This document shows, piece by piece, positions 8,864 to 16,911 of a DNA stretch of 64,000 bases. The translations under genes and the position numbers were made by a program. The DNA comes from Streptomyces huiliensis (lineage in GTDB: Bacteria > Actinomycetota > Actinomycetes > Streptomycetales > Streptomycetaceae): contig NZ_JAIQLH010000058.1 of the NCBI RefSeq assembly GCF_020037025.1, forward strand, positions 1 to 64,000, written 5' to 3'. Below the pieces are notes generated by a model. The model was given only the letters and a program-made list of their open reading frames with translations. It did no database searches and had not been told where the DNA came from. How positions within the stretch are numbered: the stretch's first letter is position 1; each line of letters starts with the position of its first letter.

Positions 8864-10596
8864 ACGTCGAGCAGGCCGAAGCCCCACTTCTCGTCGAACT
8901 CCCCCGCCTCGGCGTGCGGCCGGGCGGAGTGTGCCTTGAGGAGCTCCTTGACGCGCGCGGGGTCGAGGTCGCCGTCCCGTTCGAGCAGCAGCGCGCAGAC
9001 GCCGGCCAGGAACGGGCAGGCCATGCTGGTGCCCTGCATGGCGACGTGCTCGGTGTCGAGCGTGAGCTCGCGCTCGGGCGCGGAGTCCTGTGAGAGGGCG
9101 GAGACGATCATCGCGCCGGGCGCGGTGACGTCGGGTTTCCTGGCGCCGTCCCGCAGCGGTCCCTCGCTGCTGAAGTCGGCGATGTCGTCGAGGCGCAGCC
9201 AGGGGGCGGAGAACGTGTCGTGGTCGATGTCCTCCCAGGTCGTCCTGGTGGCGTAGGCGGCGACGGTGATCGCGGAGGAGGCGCAGCCCGGGGAGCCGAT
9301 CTTCATGTCGTCGGACGTCATCGGCCCGTTGAAGCGGGCGTGGCCGCTCTTGTCCAGGATCCAGACGTCGACGGTGCCGCGGTCGGCCGCGCCGACGCCG
9401 CGGACGAGCAGCTGCCAGGTGGGCAGCAGGCCGGGGGCGAGGGAGTGTTCCTCGGGCCTGACCATGATGAAGAAGTTGCGGTCGTCGTTGAGGGTATTGG
9501 TCTCCGGGGTGGCGATCTCCACCTTTCCGTCGGGCAGGTCGTAGGTCATGGCGGAGTTCTCGGTGGTCGGGATCGGGCCCTGGAAGTCCGTGCTGTGCCC
9601 GGAGGGCGCGGCGACGGCGACCTCGAAGCGGCTGTCGGTCGCGTACCAGCCGTTGAGCATGAAGTCGTGGCGCCGTCCCTTGACGTCGGGGATGCACGGC
9701 AGGGACTTCACCGCCGTTCCGTGGACGGGGACGCGGGCGTGGATGTCGTCCGTGCCCTCGTTGCCGGCGGCGCAGCAGACGAGGCGGCCGGGGCCGGTCT
9801 CCTCGTCGACCGACAGGGAGAGGGCGTCGCTGCCGTCGTGGGGGTCGTAGTGTCCGCCGAGGCTGAGGTTGACCACGGTCGGCAGGCCCATCTCGCGGCC
9901 GAGGCGGAAGACGTACTGGATGCCGGCGGTGATGCCGGAGTCGAGGAAGTTCGTCTTGACGGCCACGATGCGGGCGTCGGGGGCCACGCCCCGGAAGACG
10001 GGCTCGGCGCCGGCGGAGATGCCGCTCACATGGCTGCCGTGGCCTTCGGTGTCGCGGGACTGGGTGAGCTGGGACCCCTTGAGCTCCAGGCCGAAGGCGC
10101 CTTCCGGGACGCCGTGCCCGTGCAGGGTCTGGTCCCAGATCCGTTCGATGCGGCCGGTGAAGGCGGGGTGGTGCGGATCGATGCCGGTGTCGACGATGCC
10201 GACGAGCACGTCCTTGCCGGTCAGGCCGGTGGTGTTCTGGAACGTGTCGACGCCCACGCCGGCGCGGGCGGCGTCGAGGTACGGGCGGAGGAGGTGGGCG
10301 GAGACGATCCGCTCGACACCGTCGTGCTCGGCGAGGGTCTCCAGGCCGTCGAAGGGGACGATGGCGGTGCGGATCCGGTTGCCGCCCTGGTTGATCCGCA
10401 GGCCCTCGTGCTTGACGTCGTCCAGCGTGGCGTCGGGCGTGCAGATGAGGGAGACGACGGCCCGGGTCGGCTTCGCCGGTTCGTCCACGGAGACCCAGCC
10501 CAGGGAGGCGGACTGGCGGCGGAGGGAGGAGACGTCGTCCTGGTGGTACCGCTGGTAGGCGGCGGCGAGTGAGGGTGCGAGCTTGCGATATTCCAT
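8851..10596 (-). CDS. S8-family subtilisin-like serine protease, apparently without signal peptide
   Basis: Subtilase of 581 residues. The catalytic triad is Asp136 (VDTGID), His186 (HGSHVSG) and Ser524 (GTSMACPFLAG). Residues 1-110 form a propeptide-like region (VVSLICTPDATL ... LAEHDGVERIVSAH). The His and Ser blocks are about 340 residues apart, indicating a large insert in the catalytic domain. I see no hydrophobic N-terminal segment, so the protein is either cytoplasmic or leaves by another route. ATG 10596 follows GGGGGCGATC. The stop codon sits in a tandem repeat, and a small propeptide-like gene follows. Substrate unknown. Confidence 0.88.
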   Translation of the reverse strand: MEYRKLAPSLAAAYQRYHQDDVSSLRRQSASLGWVSVDEPAKPTRAVVSLICTPDATLDDVKHEGLRINQGGNRIRTAIVPFDGLETLAEHDGVERIVSAHLLRPYLDAARAGVGVDTFQNTTGLTGKDVLVGIVDTGIDPHHPAFTGRIERIWDQTLHGHGVPEGAFGLELKGSQLTQSRDTEGHGSHVSGISAGAEPVFRGVAPDARIVAVKTNFLDSGITAGIQYVFRLGREMGLPTVVNLSLGGHYDPHDGSDALSLSVDEETGPGRLVCCAAGNEGTDDIHARVPVHGTAVKSLPCIPDVKGRRHDFMLNGWYATDSRFEVAVAAPSGHSTDFQGPIPTTENSAMTYDLPDGKVEIATPETNTLNDDRNFFIMVRPEEHSLAPGLLPTWQLLVRGVGAADRGTVDVWILDKSGHARFNGPMTSDDMKIGSPGCASSAITVAAYATRTTWEDIDHDTFSAPWLRLDDIADFSSEGPLRDGARKPDVTAPGAMIVSALSQDSAPERELTLDTEHVAMQGTSMACPFLAGVCALLLERDGDLDPARVKELLKAHSARPHAEAGEFDEKWGFGLLDVAGL

Positions 10597-10614
10597 GATC
10601 GCCCCCGTGGGTTC

Positions 10615-10654
10615 GCTTGAGGTTTCAGCGCGTGCTTGAAGGTTTCAGCGCGTG
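10615..10654. repeat. 20-bp direct repeat in the leader of the subtilase gene
   Basis: GGTTTCAGCGCGTG occurs at 10621-10634 and 10641-10654, each preceded by GCTTGA or CTTGAA, giving a 20-bp period. It lies 18-58 nt upstream of the subtilase start and could be a regulator-binding direct repeat. Confidence 0.7.
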
Positions 10655-10769
10655 AGGTTTTCGGCTCGGTTCTGACGCGAGCGCGACCACTTTCAGGCTA
10701 ATCCGGGTTGCGGAATGCGGCATTTCGTGGCATAGGCCCCCGCCCTCGCCCCTACGCCTGCGCCTACGC

Positions 10770-11702
10770 CTACCGCGCCTCCCCCCGCGTCAGCCCCAGC
10801 AGATCCCACGCCGGCCCCACCGGCCGCTGCCCCAGCGGCCACACCGCGCGGAGGTCGCGGCGCAGCGAGAGTCCGGCGACGGGGACCTCGACGAGGCGGC
10901 GGGCGGCGAGCTCGTCGCCGACGGCCAGTTCGCTGAGGACGGACGGGCCCGCGCCGCTCACCACCGCCGCCTTGACGGCCGTGGTGGAGGCGAGTTCCAG
11001 CAGCGGCGGCGCCGGGCCGTCCTCGGCGGCGAGGGCCGCGTCGAGGACCTGGCGGGTGCCGGAGCCGCTCTCGCGCAGGATCAGCGGGGCGGCGGCGAGC
11101 TCGGCGCGGGCGAGGGGGGCCCGGCGGCGGGCCCAGGGGTGACCGGGCGCGGCGACCAGGACGAGCCGGTCGTGGCCGATGACGGCGCCGTCGAGGCCGG
11201 GCGGCACCTCCAGGCCCTCGACGAAGCCGAGGTCCGCCCGGCCCGCGAGGAGGCGGGCCGCCACGGCCGCCGAGTTGCCGGCGAACAGGGAGACGGCCGT
11301 CCCCGGCCGTTGCGTGCGCAGCGCGATCAGCCAGCCGGGCAGCAGGTACTCGGCGATGGTCATGCTCGCCGCGACCCGCAGCCGCGAGTCCCGGCGCGTG
11401 CGCAGCGCCTGCGCCCCGGCGTCGAACGCCTCGGCCGCCTCGACGATCCGGCGCGCCCAGTCCGTCACCAGGACGCCGGCCGGGGTGAGCCGGGAGCCGC
11501 GCGGCGACCGTTCCACCAGGGCGACGCCCAGCATCCGCTCCATGCCCCGGAGCCGGCCGCTCGCGGCGGGCTGGGTGATGCCCAGCTCGCGGGCCGCGCG
11601 ACCGAGGCTGCCCAGCCGGGCGACGGCGAGCAGCAGTTCCAGGGCGGCGAGGTCGGGGACGCGCTCGGCGATCGGCCGGTGCGGAACCGTCGGGTCGGTC
11701 AT
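10770..11702 (-). CDS. LysR-family transcriptional regulator
   Basis: LysR regulator of 310 residues. The helix-turn-helix is at about residues 14-75 (LGSLGRAARELGITQPAASGR), with the classic LysR linker and a periplasmic-binding-protein-like effector domain after residue 95. It is divergent from the TDT-family transporter gene, 70 nt away, and two overlapping dyads cover its own start codon, so it probably regulates itself and the transporter. The effector is unknown; LysR/TDT pairs elsewhere are linked to sulfite or C4-dicarboxylate export, but nothing here decides this. Confidence 0.9.
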   Translation of the reverse strand: MTDPTVPHRPIAERVPDLAALELLLAVARLGSLGRAARELGITQPAASGRLRGMERMLGVALVERSPRGSRLTPAGVLVTDWARRIVEAAEAFDAGAQALRTRRDSRLRVAASMTIAEYLLPGWLIALRTQRPGTAVSLFAGNSAAVAARLLAGRADLGFVEGLEVPPGLDGAVIGHDRLVLVAAPGHPWARRRAPLARAELAAAPLILRESGSGTRQVLDAALAAEDGPAPPLLELASTTAVKAAVVSGAGPSVLSELAVGDELAARRLVEVPVAGLSLRRDLRAVWPLGQRPVGPAWDLLGLTRGEAR

Positions 11703-11724
11703 AAGTCCAGGTTATGTGGTCATA
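11700..11724. promoter_or_regulatory. Candidate LysR operator
   Basis: CATAA-N7-TTATG (11700-11716) contains a T-N11-A LysR box and overlaps the lysR start codon; TATG-N4-CATA (11713-11724) follows at once. The position in the 70-nt divergent gap fits autoregulation and control of the transporter. Confidence 0.45.
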
Positions 11725-11772
11725 GGCACGGAGTCCCTGGTGAGGGCGGGCCGGAAAGGTGACCGTGGAGAC

Positions 11773-12942
11773 ATGAGCACGGTCGGTTCCCTCACCTCAG
11801 CCCCCACCCCCCTCGCGGCCCCCGCCCCCGCCCCCGGCGTCCGCCGGCTGCGCCACCTCGGCCCGAACTGGTACGCCACCGTCATGGGCACCGCCATCGT
11901 GGCGAGCGCCGGCGCCGCGCTCCCCGGGCGGGCGCTGCCGCGCCCGGCCCTGGAGGCCGTCTGGGCACTGGCCGCGGCGGCCCTCGCCGTCCTCCTCGCC
12001 GCCCGGGCCGCGCACTGGGTGCGCCACCGGGACCAGGCGGCCCGGCACCTCGCCGACCCGGCGGTCGCGCCGTTCTACGGCTGCCTGGCGATGGCCCTGC
12101 TGGCGGTCGGCGGCGCGACGCTCTCCGTGGGCGCGGGCGTCGTCGGCGAACGGGCGGCGGTGGCCGCGGACGCGGTGCTGTGGACGGCGGGTACGGTCAC
12201 CGGACTGGCGGCCGCCGCCGGCATCCCGTACCTGATGGTGACCCGGCACCGCGTCGCGCCCGACGGCGCCTCGCCCGTGTGGCTGCTGCCCGTCGTGGCG
12301 CCCATGGTGTCGGCCGCGCTCGGCCCGGCGCTCGTCGCCCACCTGCCGGCCGGGCAGGCGCGGGAGGCCATGCTGCTCGGCTGCTACGCGCTGTTCGGGC
12401 TGAGCCTGCTGATGACGCTGGTGATCCTGCCGGTGCTGTTCTCCCGGCTGGTCCACCACGGCCCGCTGCCGCTCGCCCTCACCCCGACGCTGTTCCTCGT
12501 CCTGGGGCCGCTGGGGCAGTCCACGACGGCGGTGAACAACCTCGCCGACGCCGCCCCGGCCGCGGTCGGCGGCCCGTACCCGGCGGCGATGACGGCGTTC
12601 GCGGTGCTCTACGGCGTGCCGGTCATGGGCTTCGCCCTGCTGTGGCTGGCCTTCGCCACCGCCATGGTGGTCCGGGCGGCCCGCTCGGGCATGGGCTTCG
12701 CGATGACCTGGTGGGCGTTCACCTTCCCGGTCGGCACCTGCGTCACCGGCGCCGCCGGGCTGGCGCGCCACACCGGGCTGCACGCCCTGACCTGGCTCGC
12801 GGTCGCCATGTACGCGGTGCTGGTGGCGGCCTGGGCGGTCGCGGCCGTACAGACCGCGGCCGGGCTGGTCAGCGGACGGCTGTTCGCAGCGCCCGTCCCA
12901 GCACCTCGGGCGCCCGCGTCAACGACGGCCCGTACCACGTGA
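11773..12942 (+). CDS. TDT-family (TehA/SLAC1-like) transporter
   Basis: Integral membrane protein of 389 residues with about ten hydrophobic helices. LGPNWYATVMGTAIVASAG at residues 29-47 is the characteristic first helix of the tellurite-resistance/dicarboxylate transporter (TDT) family, which includes TehA, malate permeases and sulfite exporters. ATG 11773 follows GTGGAGAC; the longer frame upstream overlaps the divergent lysR and is rejected. The substrate is unknown. The last 74 bp overlap the convergent receptor gene, so the two share 3' coding sequence. The C terminus after the last helix is a short Pro/Ala/Thr tail. Confidence 0.86.
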   Translation: MSTVGSLTSAPTPLAAPAPAPGVRRLRHLGPNWYATVMGTAIVASAGAALPGRALPRPALEAVWALAAAALAVLLAARAAHWVRHRDQAARHLADPAVAPFYGCLAMALLAVGGATLSVGAGVVGERAAVAADAVLWTAGTVTGLAAAAGIPYLMVTRHRVAPDGASPVWLLPVVAPMVSAALGPALVAHLPAGQAREAMLLGCYALFGLSLLMTLVILPVLFSRLVHHGPLPLALTPTLFLVLGPLGQSTTAVNNLADAAPAAVGGPYPAAMTAFAVLYGVPVMGFALLWLAFATAMVVRAARSGMGFAMTWWAFTFPVGTCVTGAAGLARHTGLHALTWLAVAMYAVLVAAWAVAAVQTAAGLVSGRLFAAPVPAPRAPASTTARTT

Positions 12943-13606
12943 GATGCCGGCCGCTGACGAGCGCGGCGGGGAGCCCGGGGAACGCCTCGGGCCCGTCGTC
13001 GCGCGTGAAGCGGTACGGCTCGTCGGGCAGGACGACGAGGTCCGCGCCGCTCGCCCGCAGCTCCTCCAGCGGGACGCGCGGATAGCGCTCCGCGTGGCCG
13101 GCGTACACGTGGCGGACGCCGAGCCGGGCGAGGACGTCCCCGGCGAAGGTGTCCCGGCCGAGCACCATCCACGGCCGGCGCCACACCGGAACCACCGCCT
13201 CCAGCACGGGGGCCGCCCCCACATCCCGCCAGGCGTCCCGCGCGTCCGCCAGCCACCCGGGCGACGCCAGCCCGCAGCCGCCGACGAGCAGCCGCTCCAG
13301 CCCCCCGAACGCCTGCTCAAGCGTGCGCACTTCGGTCACCAGCACCTCAAGTCCGGCCGCACGCAGGGCGGCGAGGTCGGGGGCGCGGTTCTCCTCCTCG
13401 TTGGCGACGACCAGATCCGGGGCGAGGGCGGCGATCCGCGCGACGTCGGGGTTCTTGGTGCCCCCGACCCGGACCACGTCGAGCCCGGGCGGGTGCTCGC
13501 ACCAGTCCGTGGCGCCGACGAGCAGTTCGGGCGCGGTGGCGGCGACGGCCTCGGTGAGGGACGGGACGAGCGAGACGACGCGGCGTACGGTACGGCGGCT
13601 GGTCAC
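12869..13606 (-). CDS. Helical-backbone metal receptor (BtuF/cobalamin-binding-like)
   Basis: Protein of 245 residues of the helical-backbone periplasmic-receptor fold: VVSLVPSLTEAVAA at the N terminus, then GTKNPDVARIAALAPDLVVANEEENR, the typical BtuF/FhuD ligand-pocket segment. There is no signal peptide or lipobox, and no permease or ATPase gene nearby, so it is not an ordinary ABC binding protein; it may be a cytoplasmic sensor or a degenerate receptor. The start is GTG 13606 with only a weak ribosome site. It overlaps the 3' end of the convergent transporter gene by 74 bp. Such cytosolic BtuF-like proteins are common in Streptomyces and functionally uncharacterised as far as I know. Confidence 0.8.
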   Translation of the reverse strand: MTSRRTVRRVVSLVPSLTEAVAATAPELLVGATDWCEHPPGLDVVRVGGTKNPDVARIAALAPDLVVANEEENRAPDLAALRAAGLEVLVTEVRTLEQAFGGLERLLVGGCGLASPGWLADARDAWRDVGAAPVLEAVVPVWRRPWMVLGRDTFAGDVLARLGVRHVYAGHAERYPRVPLEELRASGADLVVLPDEPYRFTRDDGPEAFPGLPAALVSGRHLTWYGPSLTRAPEVLGRALRTAVR

Positions 13607-13624
13607 CGCCCCACCGTACGCCGG

Positions 13625-13862
13625 GGGAAGGGTGCCCCGGTCCCTCCCCCAGAGGGGGTACCCCCACCTTCGCCGTTTCCTGGGGCTGCGCCCCAGACCC
13701 CCTTGTCGCGGCTCCGCCGCTCGTCCTGAAACGCCGGACGGGCTGATCTAGCCCGTCCGGCGTTTGAGGACAACCGCGCGGAGCGCGGTTTCAGGGGGTC
13801 CGGGGGCTCGCCCCCGGGAATCGGCGAAGGGGCGGGGCCGGGGCACAGCCCGCCGCAGGCGC
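13625..13862. repeat. Extragenic palindromic repeat, locus 2
   Basis: Inverted repeat with 22-bp arms (13723-13744 and 13750-13771, one mismatch) and a 5-nt loop, containing the GTCCGGCGTTTGAGGAC core. Accessory hairpins lie on both sides (TGGGGCTGCGCCCCA at 13680-13695; AACCGCGCGGAGCGCGGTTT at 13772-13791), and both outer edges carry the CCCCGG(T/C)CCC end segment. It fills the gap between the receptor gene and the fused betaine transporter gene, both minus strand. Confidence 0.9.
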
Positions 13863-13866
13863 CCCC

Positions 13867-15669
13867 TCAGGAAGTCTTCACCGGCGCCAACTTGTCCAGC
13901 AGCCCAGGACGGGCATCCAGCCAACGCCCGGCCGAAGCCTTCTCCTTCCCCTTGCCGCCCTTCTGGATCTCCGCCTCCAGGGAGGCGAGGTCCTTCTCGG
14001 TCATCTTGAAGCCCTTCACCCACTCCGCGATCCGCGGGAAATCGGCGGCGAAGTCCTTCTTCCCGACGACGTGCAGCTCCTCACCCTTACCCCAGGCCCC
14101 CTTGGGATCCTTGAGCTTCTTGAGGTCGTAGGTGCCGTACGCCCAGTGCGGCGACCACAGGGTGGTGACGACGGGCTGCTTGTTCTTGATGGCCCGGTCC
14201 AGCTCGGCGAGCATCGTGGAGGTGGAGGACGAGACGACCTTGTACTCGCCGTCCAGGCCGTAGTCCTTGAGGACGTTGCCGTTGAGCTTGCCCATCATGC
14301 CGGCGCTGGCCTCGATGCCGACGATCTTCCCGCCGAACTTCCCGGCCTTGCCCTTGAGGTCCTCCAGCGAGTCCACGTCCTTGACGTACGACGGAACGGT
14401 CAGTTCCAGGGACGTGGGCCCGTACCAGGAACCCAGGTCGCTGAGCTTGTCGCCGTACCGGTCCATGTACTGCTGGTGCGTGGTGGGCAGCCAGGAGTCG
14501 AACTGGACGTCCATCTGCCCCTGCGCCAGCGCCGTGTACAGCGGACCGGGGTCGAGCTGCTTGACCTCGGGCTTGTAGCCGCGGGCCTCCAGGACGTTCT
14601 GCCAGAGGTAGGTGGTGGCGACGGCCTCGTCCCACGGGAAGTAACCGATCTTCACCTTCTTGCCGCGGCCGATGTCGGCCCCGGCGGCCACGCTCTCCCG
14701 CTCGCCGCCGGCCAGGTGCATGCCGCCCGCGACGAGCGCGAGGACGACGACGCCGACGGTGGCGACGGCGGTGCCGGGCCGGTAGTTGAGCACGGCGGAG
14801 GGCCGGGCACCGGACGGGGACTTGGCGGCGGCCCGGCGGCCGAGCGGGGAGACCCGCTTGCCGAGCGCGCCGGTCATCCGGTCCAGGTACATGGCGAGGA
14901 CGACGACCGCGAGGCCGCTCTCCACACCGCCGCCGATGTCGACCTGGGTGACGGCCGCGTACACCGTCTCGCCGAGGCCGCCGGCGCCGGCCATGCCCGC
15001 GATGACGACCATGGACAGCGCGAGCATGATCACCTGGTTGACGCCCGCCATGATGGTGGGCAGCGCCAGCGGCAGCTGGACGCGGGTGAGGGTGTGCCGC
15101 GGGGTGGTGCCGAACGCCCGGGCGGCCTCGACGAGTTCGCCGTCCACCTGGCGGATGCCCAGCTCGGTCATCCGGACGCCGGGCGGCATCGAGAAGATGA
15201 TCGTGGCGAACAGGCCCGGGATCGGGCCGATCGAGAAGAACATCACGCCGGGGATCAGGTAGACGAACGCCGGCATCGTCTGCATGAGGTCCAGCACCGG
15301 CCGCAGCGCCCGGCTGACGCGTTCGTCGCGGGCGGCCCAGATGCCCAGCGGCACCGCGAGCAGCAGGGTGAGGAAGCTGGCGACGAGGACGAGCGACAGC
15401 GTCGCCGTGGCCTCGTCCCAGAGCCCGAAGGAGTCGATCAGGGCGAGGCCGGCGAAGGCGAACACGGCGGCGAGCAGCCCGCGCAGCCACCAGGCGACGA
15501 CGGCCAGGATGCCCGCCATCAGCAGCGCGTCGGGCGCGCCGAGCACCGCGTGGACCGCGTCGTAGAGGCCGGTCAGGACGGTGCTGATGGCGTCGAAGAG
15601 CCAGGAGAGGTGGTTCTGGAGCCAGTCCACGGCGGACTGCGCCCAGGAGCCGAGCTTGATCCTAGGCAC
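13867..15669 (-). CDS. Betaine/choline ABC transporter, fused permease and substrate-binding protein
   Basis: Fusion of 600 residues. Residues 1-285 are an OpuAB/ProW-type permease with several membrane helices and the EAA-type loop ELVEAARAFGTTPRHTLTRVQLPLALP. Residues about 300-320 form a further helix, and the rest (about 330-600, from KKVKIGYFPWDEAVATTYLWQ) is an OpuAC/ProX-like binding domain for betaine, choline or proline, held outside the membrane. It serves osmoprotectant uptake. It is translationally coupled to the ATPase gene: its ATG at 15669 overlaps the ATPase 3' end by 8 bp. Permease-binding-protein fusions are known for this family. The exact solute is not determinable. Confidence 0.9.
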   Translation of the reverse strand: MPRIKLGSWAQSAVDWLQNHLSWLFDAISTVLTGLYDAVHAVLGAPDALLMAGILAVVAWWLRGLLAAVFAFAGLALIDSFGLWDEATATLSLVLVASFLTLLLAVPLGIWAARDERVSRALRPVLDLMQTMPAFVYLIPGVMFFSIGPIPGLFATIIFSMPPGVRMTELGIRQVDGELVEAARAFGTTPRHTLTRVQLPLALPTIMAGVNQVIMLALSMVVIAGMAGAGGLGETVYAAVTQVDIGGGVESGLAVVVLAMYLDRMTGALGKRVSPLGRRAAAKSPSGARPSAVLNYRPGTAVATVGVVVLALVAGGMHLAGGERESVAAGADIGRGKKVKIGYFPWDEAVATTYLWQNVLEARGYKPEVKQLDPGPLYTALAQGQMDVQFDSWLPTTHQQYMDRYGDKLSDLGSWYGPTSLELTVPSYVKDVDSLEDLKGKAGKFGGKIVGIEASAGMMGKLNGNVLKDYGLDGEYKVVSSSTSTMLAELDRAIKNKQPVVTTLWSPHWAYGTYDLKKLKDPKGAWGKGEELHVVGKKDFAADFPRIAEWVKGFKMTEKDLASLEAEIQKGGKGKEKASAGRWLDARPGLLDKLAPVKTS

Positions 15670-16693
15670 CGGCGGTCACCCCCGCCGGCTGCTCGCCGAG
15701 CGCGGCCAGCAGCCGGTCCCGGGTGACCACCCCCGCCGGGGCGCCGTCGGCGCCGGTGACGGCGACCGGTCCGGTGCCGAGGGCGAGCGGGGCGAAGAGG
15801 TCGGCCAGCGGCGTGTCCGCGGCGACCGTGGTGACGGCGTCCGCGTCGTCGCCCCGCTCTGCGATGGAGCCGGCGGTGAGCACCCGCGAGCGGTCGACGT
15901 CCTGGATGAAGGAGGCGACGTAGTCGTTGGCGGGCCGGACGAGGATGTCCTCGGCGGTGCCGTTCTGGACGATGCGGCCGTCGCGCATGACGGCGACGCG
16001 GTCGCCGAGGCGCATGGCCTCGTTGAGGTCGTGGGTGATGAACACGATGGTCTTCTTGAGCCGCTTCTGCAGGTCCAGCAGCTGGTCCTGCATGTCACGG
16101 CGGATCAGGGGGTCGAGGGCGCTGAAGGACTCGTCCATCAGCAGCAGGTCGGCGTCGGTGGCGAGGGCGCGGGCGAGGCCGACGCGCTGCTGCATGCCAC
16201 CGGAGAGCTCGTCGGGCCAGGAACGCTCCCAGCCGCCGAGCCCGGCGAGCTCCAGGGCCTCGGCGGCCCGCCGCTCGCGCTCGGCGCGCGGGACGCCGCG
16301 CACCTCCAGGCCGTAGCCCGCGTTCTCCAGCACGCTGCGGTGCGGGAAGAGGGCGAAGTGCTGGAAGACCATGCTGATGTTGCGCGAGCGGACCTCGCGC
16401 AGCTCGGCGGGGGTGAGGGCGGTCAGGTCGCGCCCGTCGTAGGAGACCCGGCCGGAGGTGGGGTCCAGGAGGCCATTGAGCATCCGGAGCAGGGTGGACT
16501 TGCCGGAGCCCGAGAGACCCATCACGACGAAGATCTCGCCGGCCTCGACCTCGAACGAGGCGTCGATCACGGCTGCCGTGGTGCCGTCCGCACGCAGCTC
16601 GTCGCGGCTCGCGCCGCCTTCGAGCCGCTTGACGGCGGCTTCGGGTCGTTTGCCGAACACCTTGTACAAGTGCTCGGCCTTCAGCCTGGACAC
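15662..16693 (-). CDS. Betaine/choline ABC transporter ATPase (OpuAA/ProV-like)
   Basis: ABC ATPase of 343 residues. Walker A GLSGSGKST is at residues 59-67, the signature LSGGMQQRVGLARAL and Walker B LLLMDES follow, and the last 90 residues form a CBS-like regulatory region, as in OpuAA/ProV. An N-terminal insert (KRLEGGASRDELRADGTTAAV) precedes the core, as in other glycine-betaine ATPases. GTG 16693 is chosen because GAGG lies 5 nt upstream; the longer frame into the leader has no ribosome site. It is first in a two-gene operon with the fused permease/binding protein. Confidence 0.9.
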   Translation of the reverse strand: MSRLKAEHLYKVFGKRPEAAVKRLEGGASRDELRADGTTAAVIDASFEVEAGEIFVVMGLSGSGKSTLLRMLNGLLDPTSGRVSYDGRDLTALTPAELREVRSRNISMVFQHFALFPHRSVLENAGYGLEVRGVPRAERERRAAEALELAGLGGWERSWPDELSGGMQQRVGLARALATDADLLLMDESFSALDPLIRRDMQDQLLDLQKRLKKTIVFITHDLNEAMRLGDRVAVMRDGRIVQNGTAEDILVRPANDYVASFIQDVDRSRVLTAGSIAERGDDADAVTTVAADTPLADLFAPLALGTGPVAVTGADGAPAGVVTRDRLLAALGEQPAGVTAGA

Positions 16694-16854
16694 ATACACC
16701 TCACGGGTCGAACCTGGTGACGCCCGCCTCCCCCCGGCGGGCGGCCGTGGAGCGGGACGGGCATCGGGCCCGCGTCCCGCACGCGCCGCTTCCGGCACAG
16801 GCGGGTCCGCTCCGCGGCCGCGCCTGCCCCCGTTTATCGGGAGCAAACGGAAGA

Positions 16855-16868
16855 GTGATCCAGTTCAC
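16855..16868. promoter_or_regulatory. Crp-like binding site candidate
   Basis: GTGATCCAGTTCAC is a GTGA-N6-TCAC dyad followed by A, close to the Crp/FNR consensus. It lies between the divergent betaine-transport operon and the exonuclease gene. Streptomyces has a Crp protein with this type of site. Single-site prediction by eye. Confidence 0.4.
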
Positions 16869-16911
16869 ATGAGGCCGGAGGTGTGTCAGTGGCGTACGGC
16901 ATGATCGGAGT

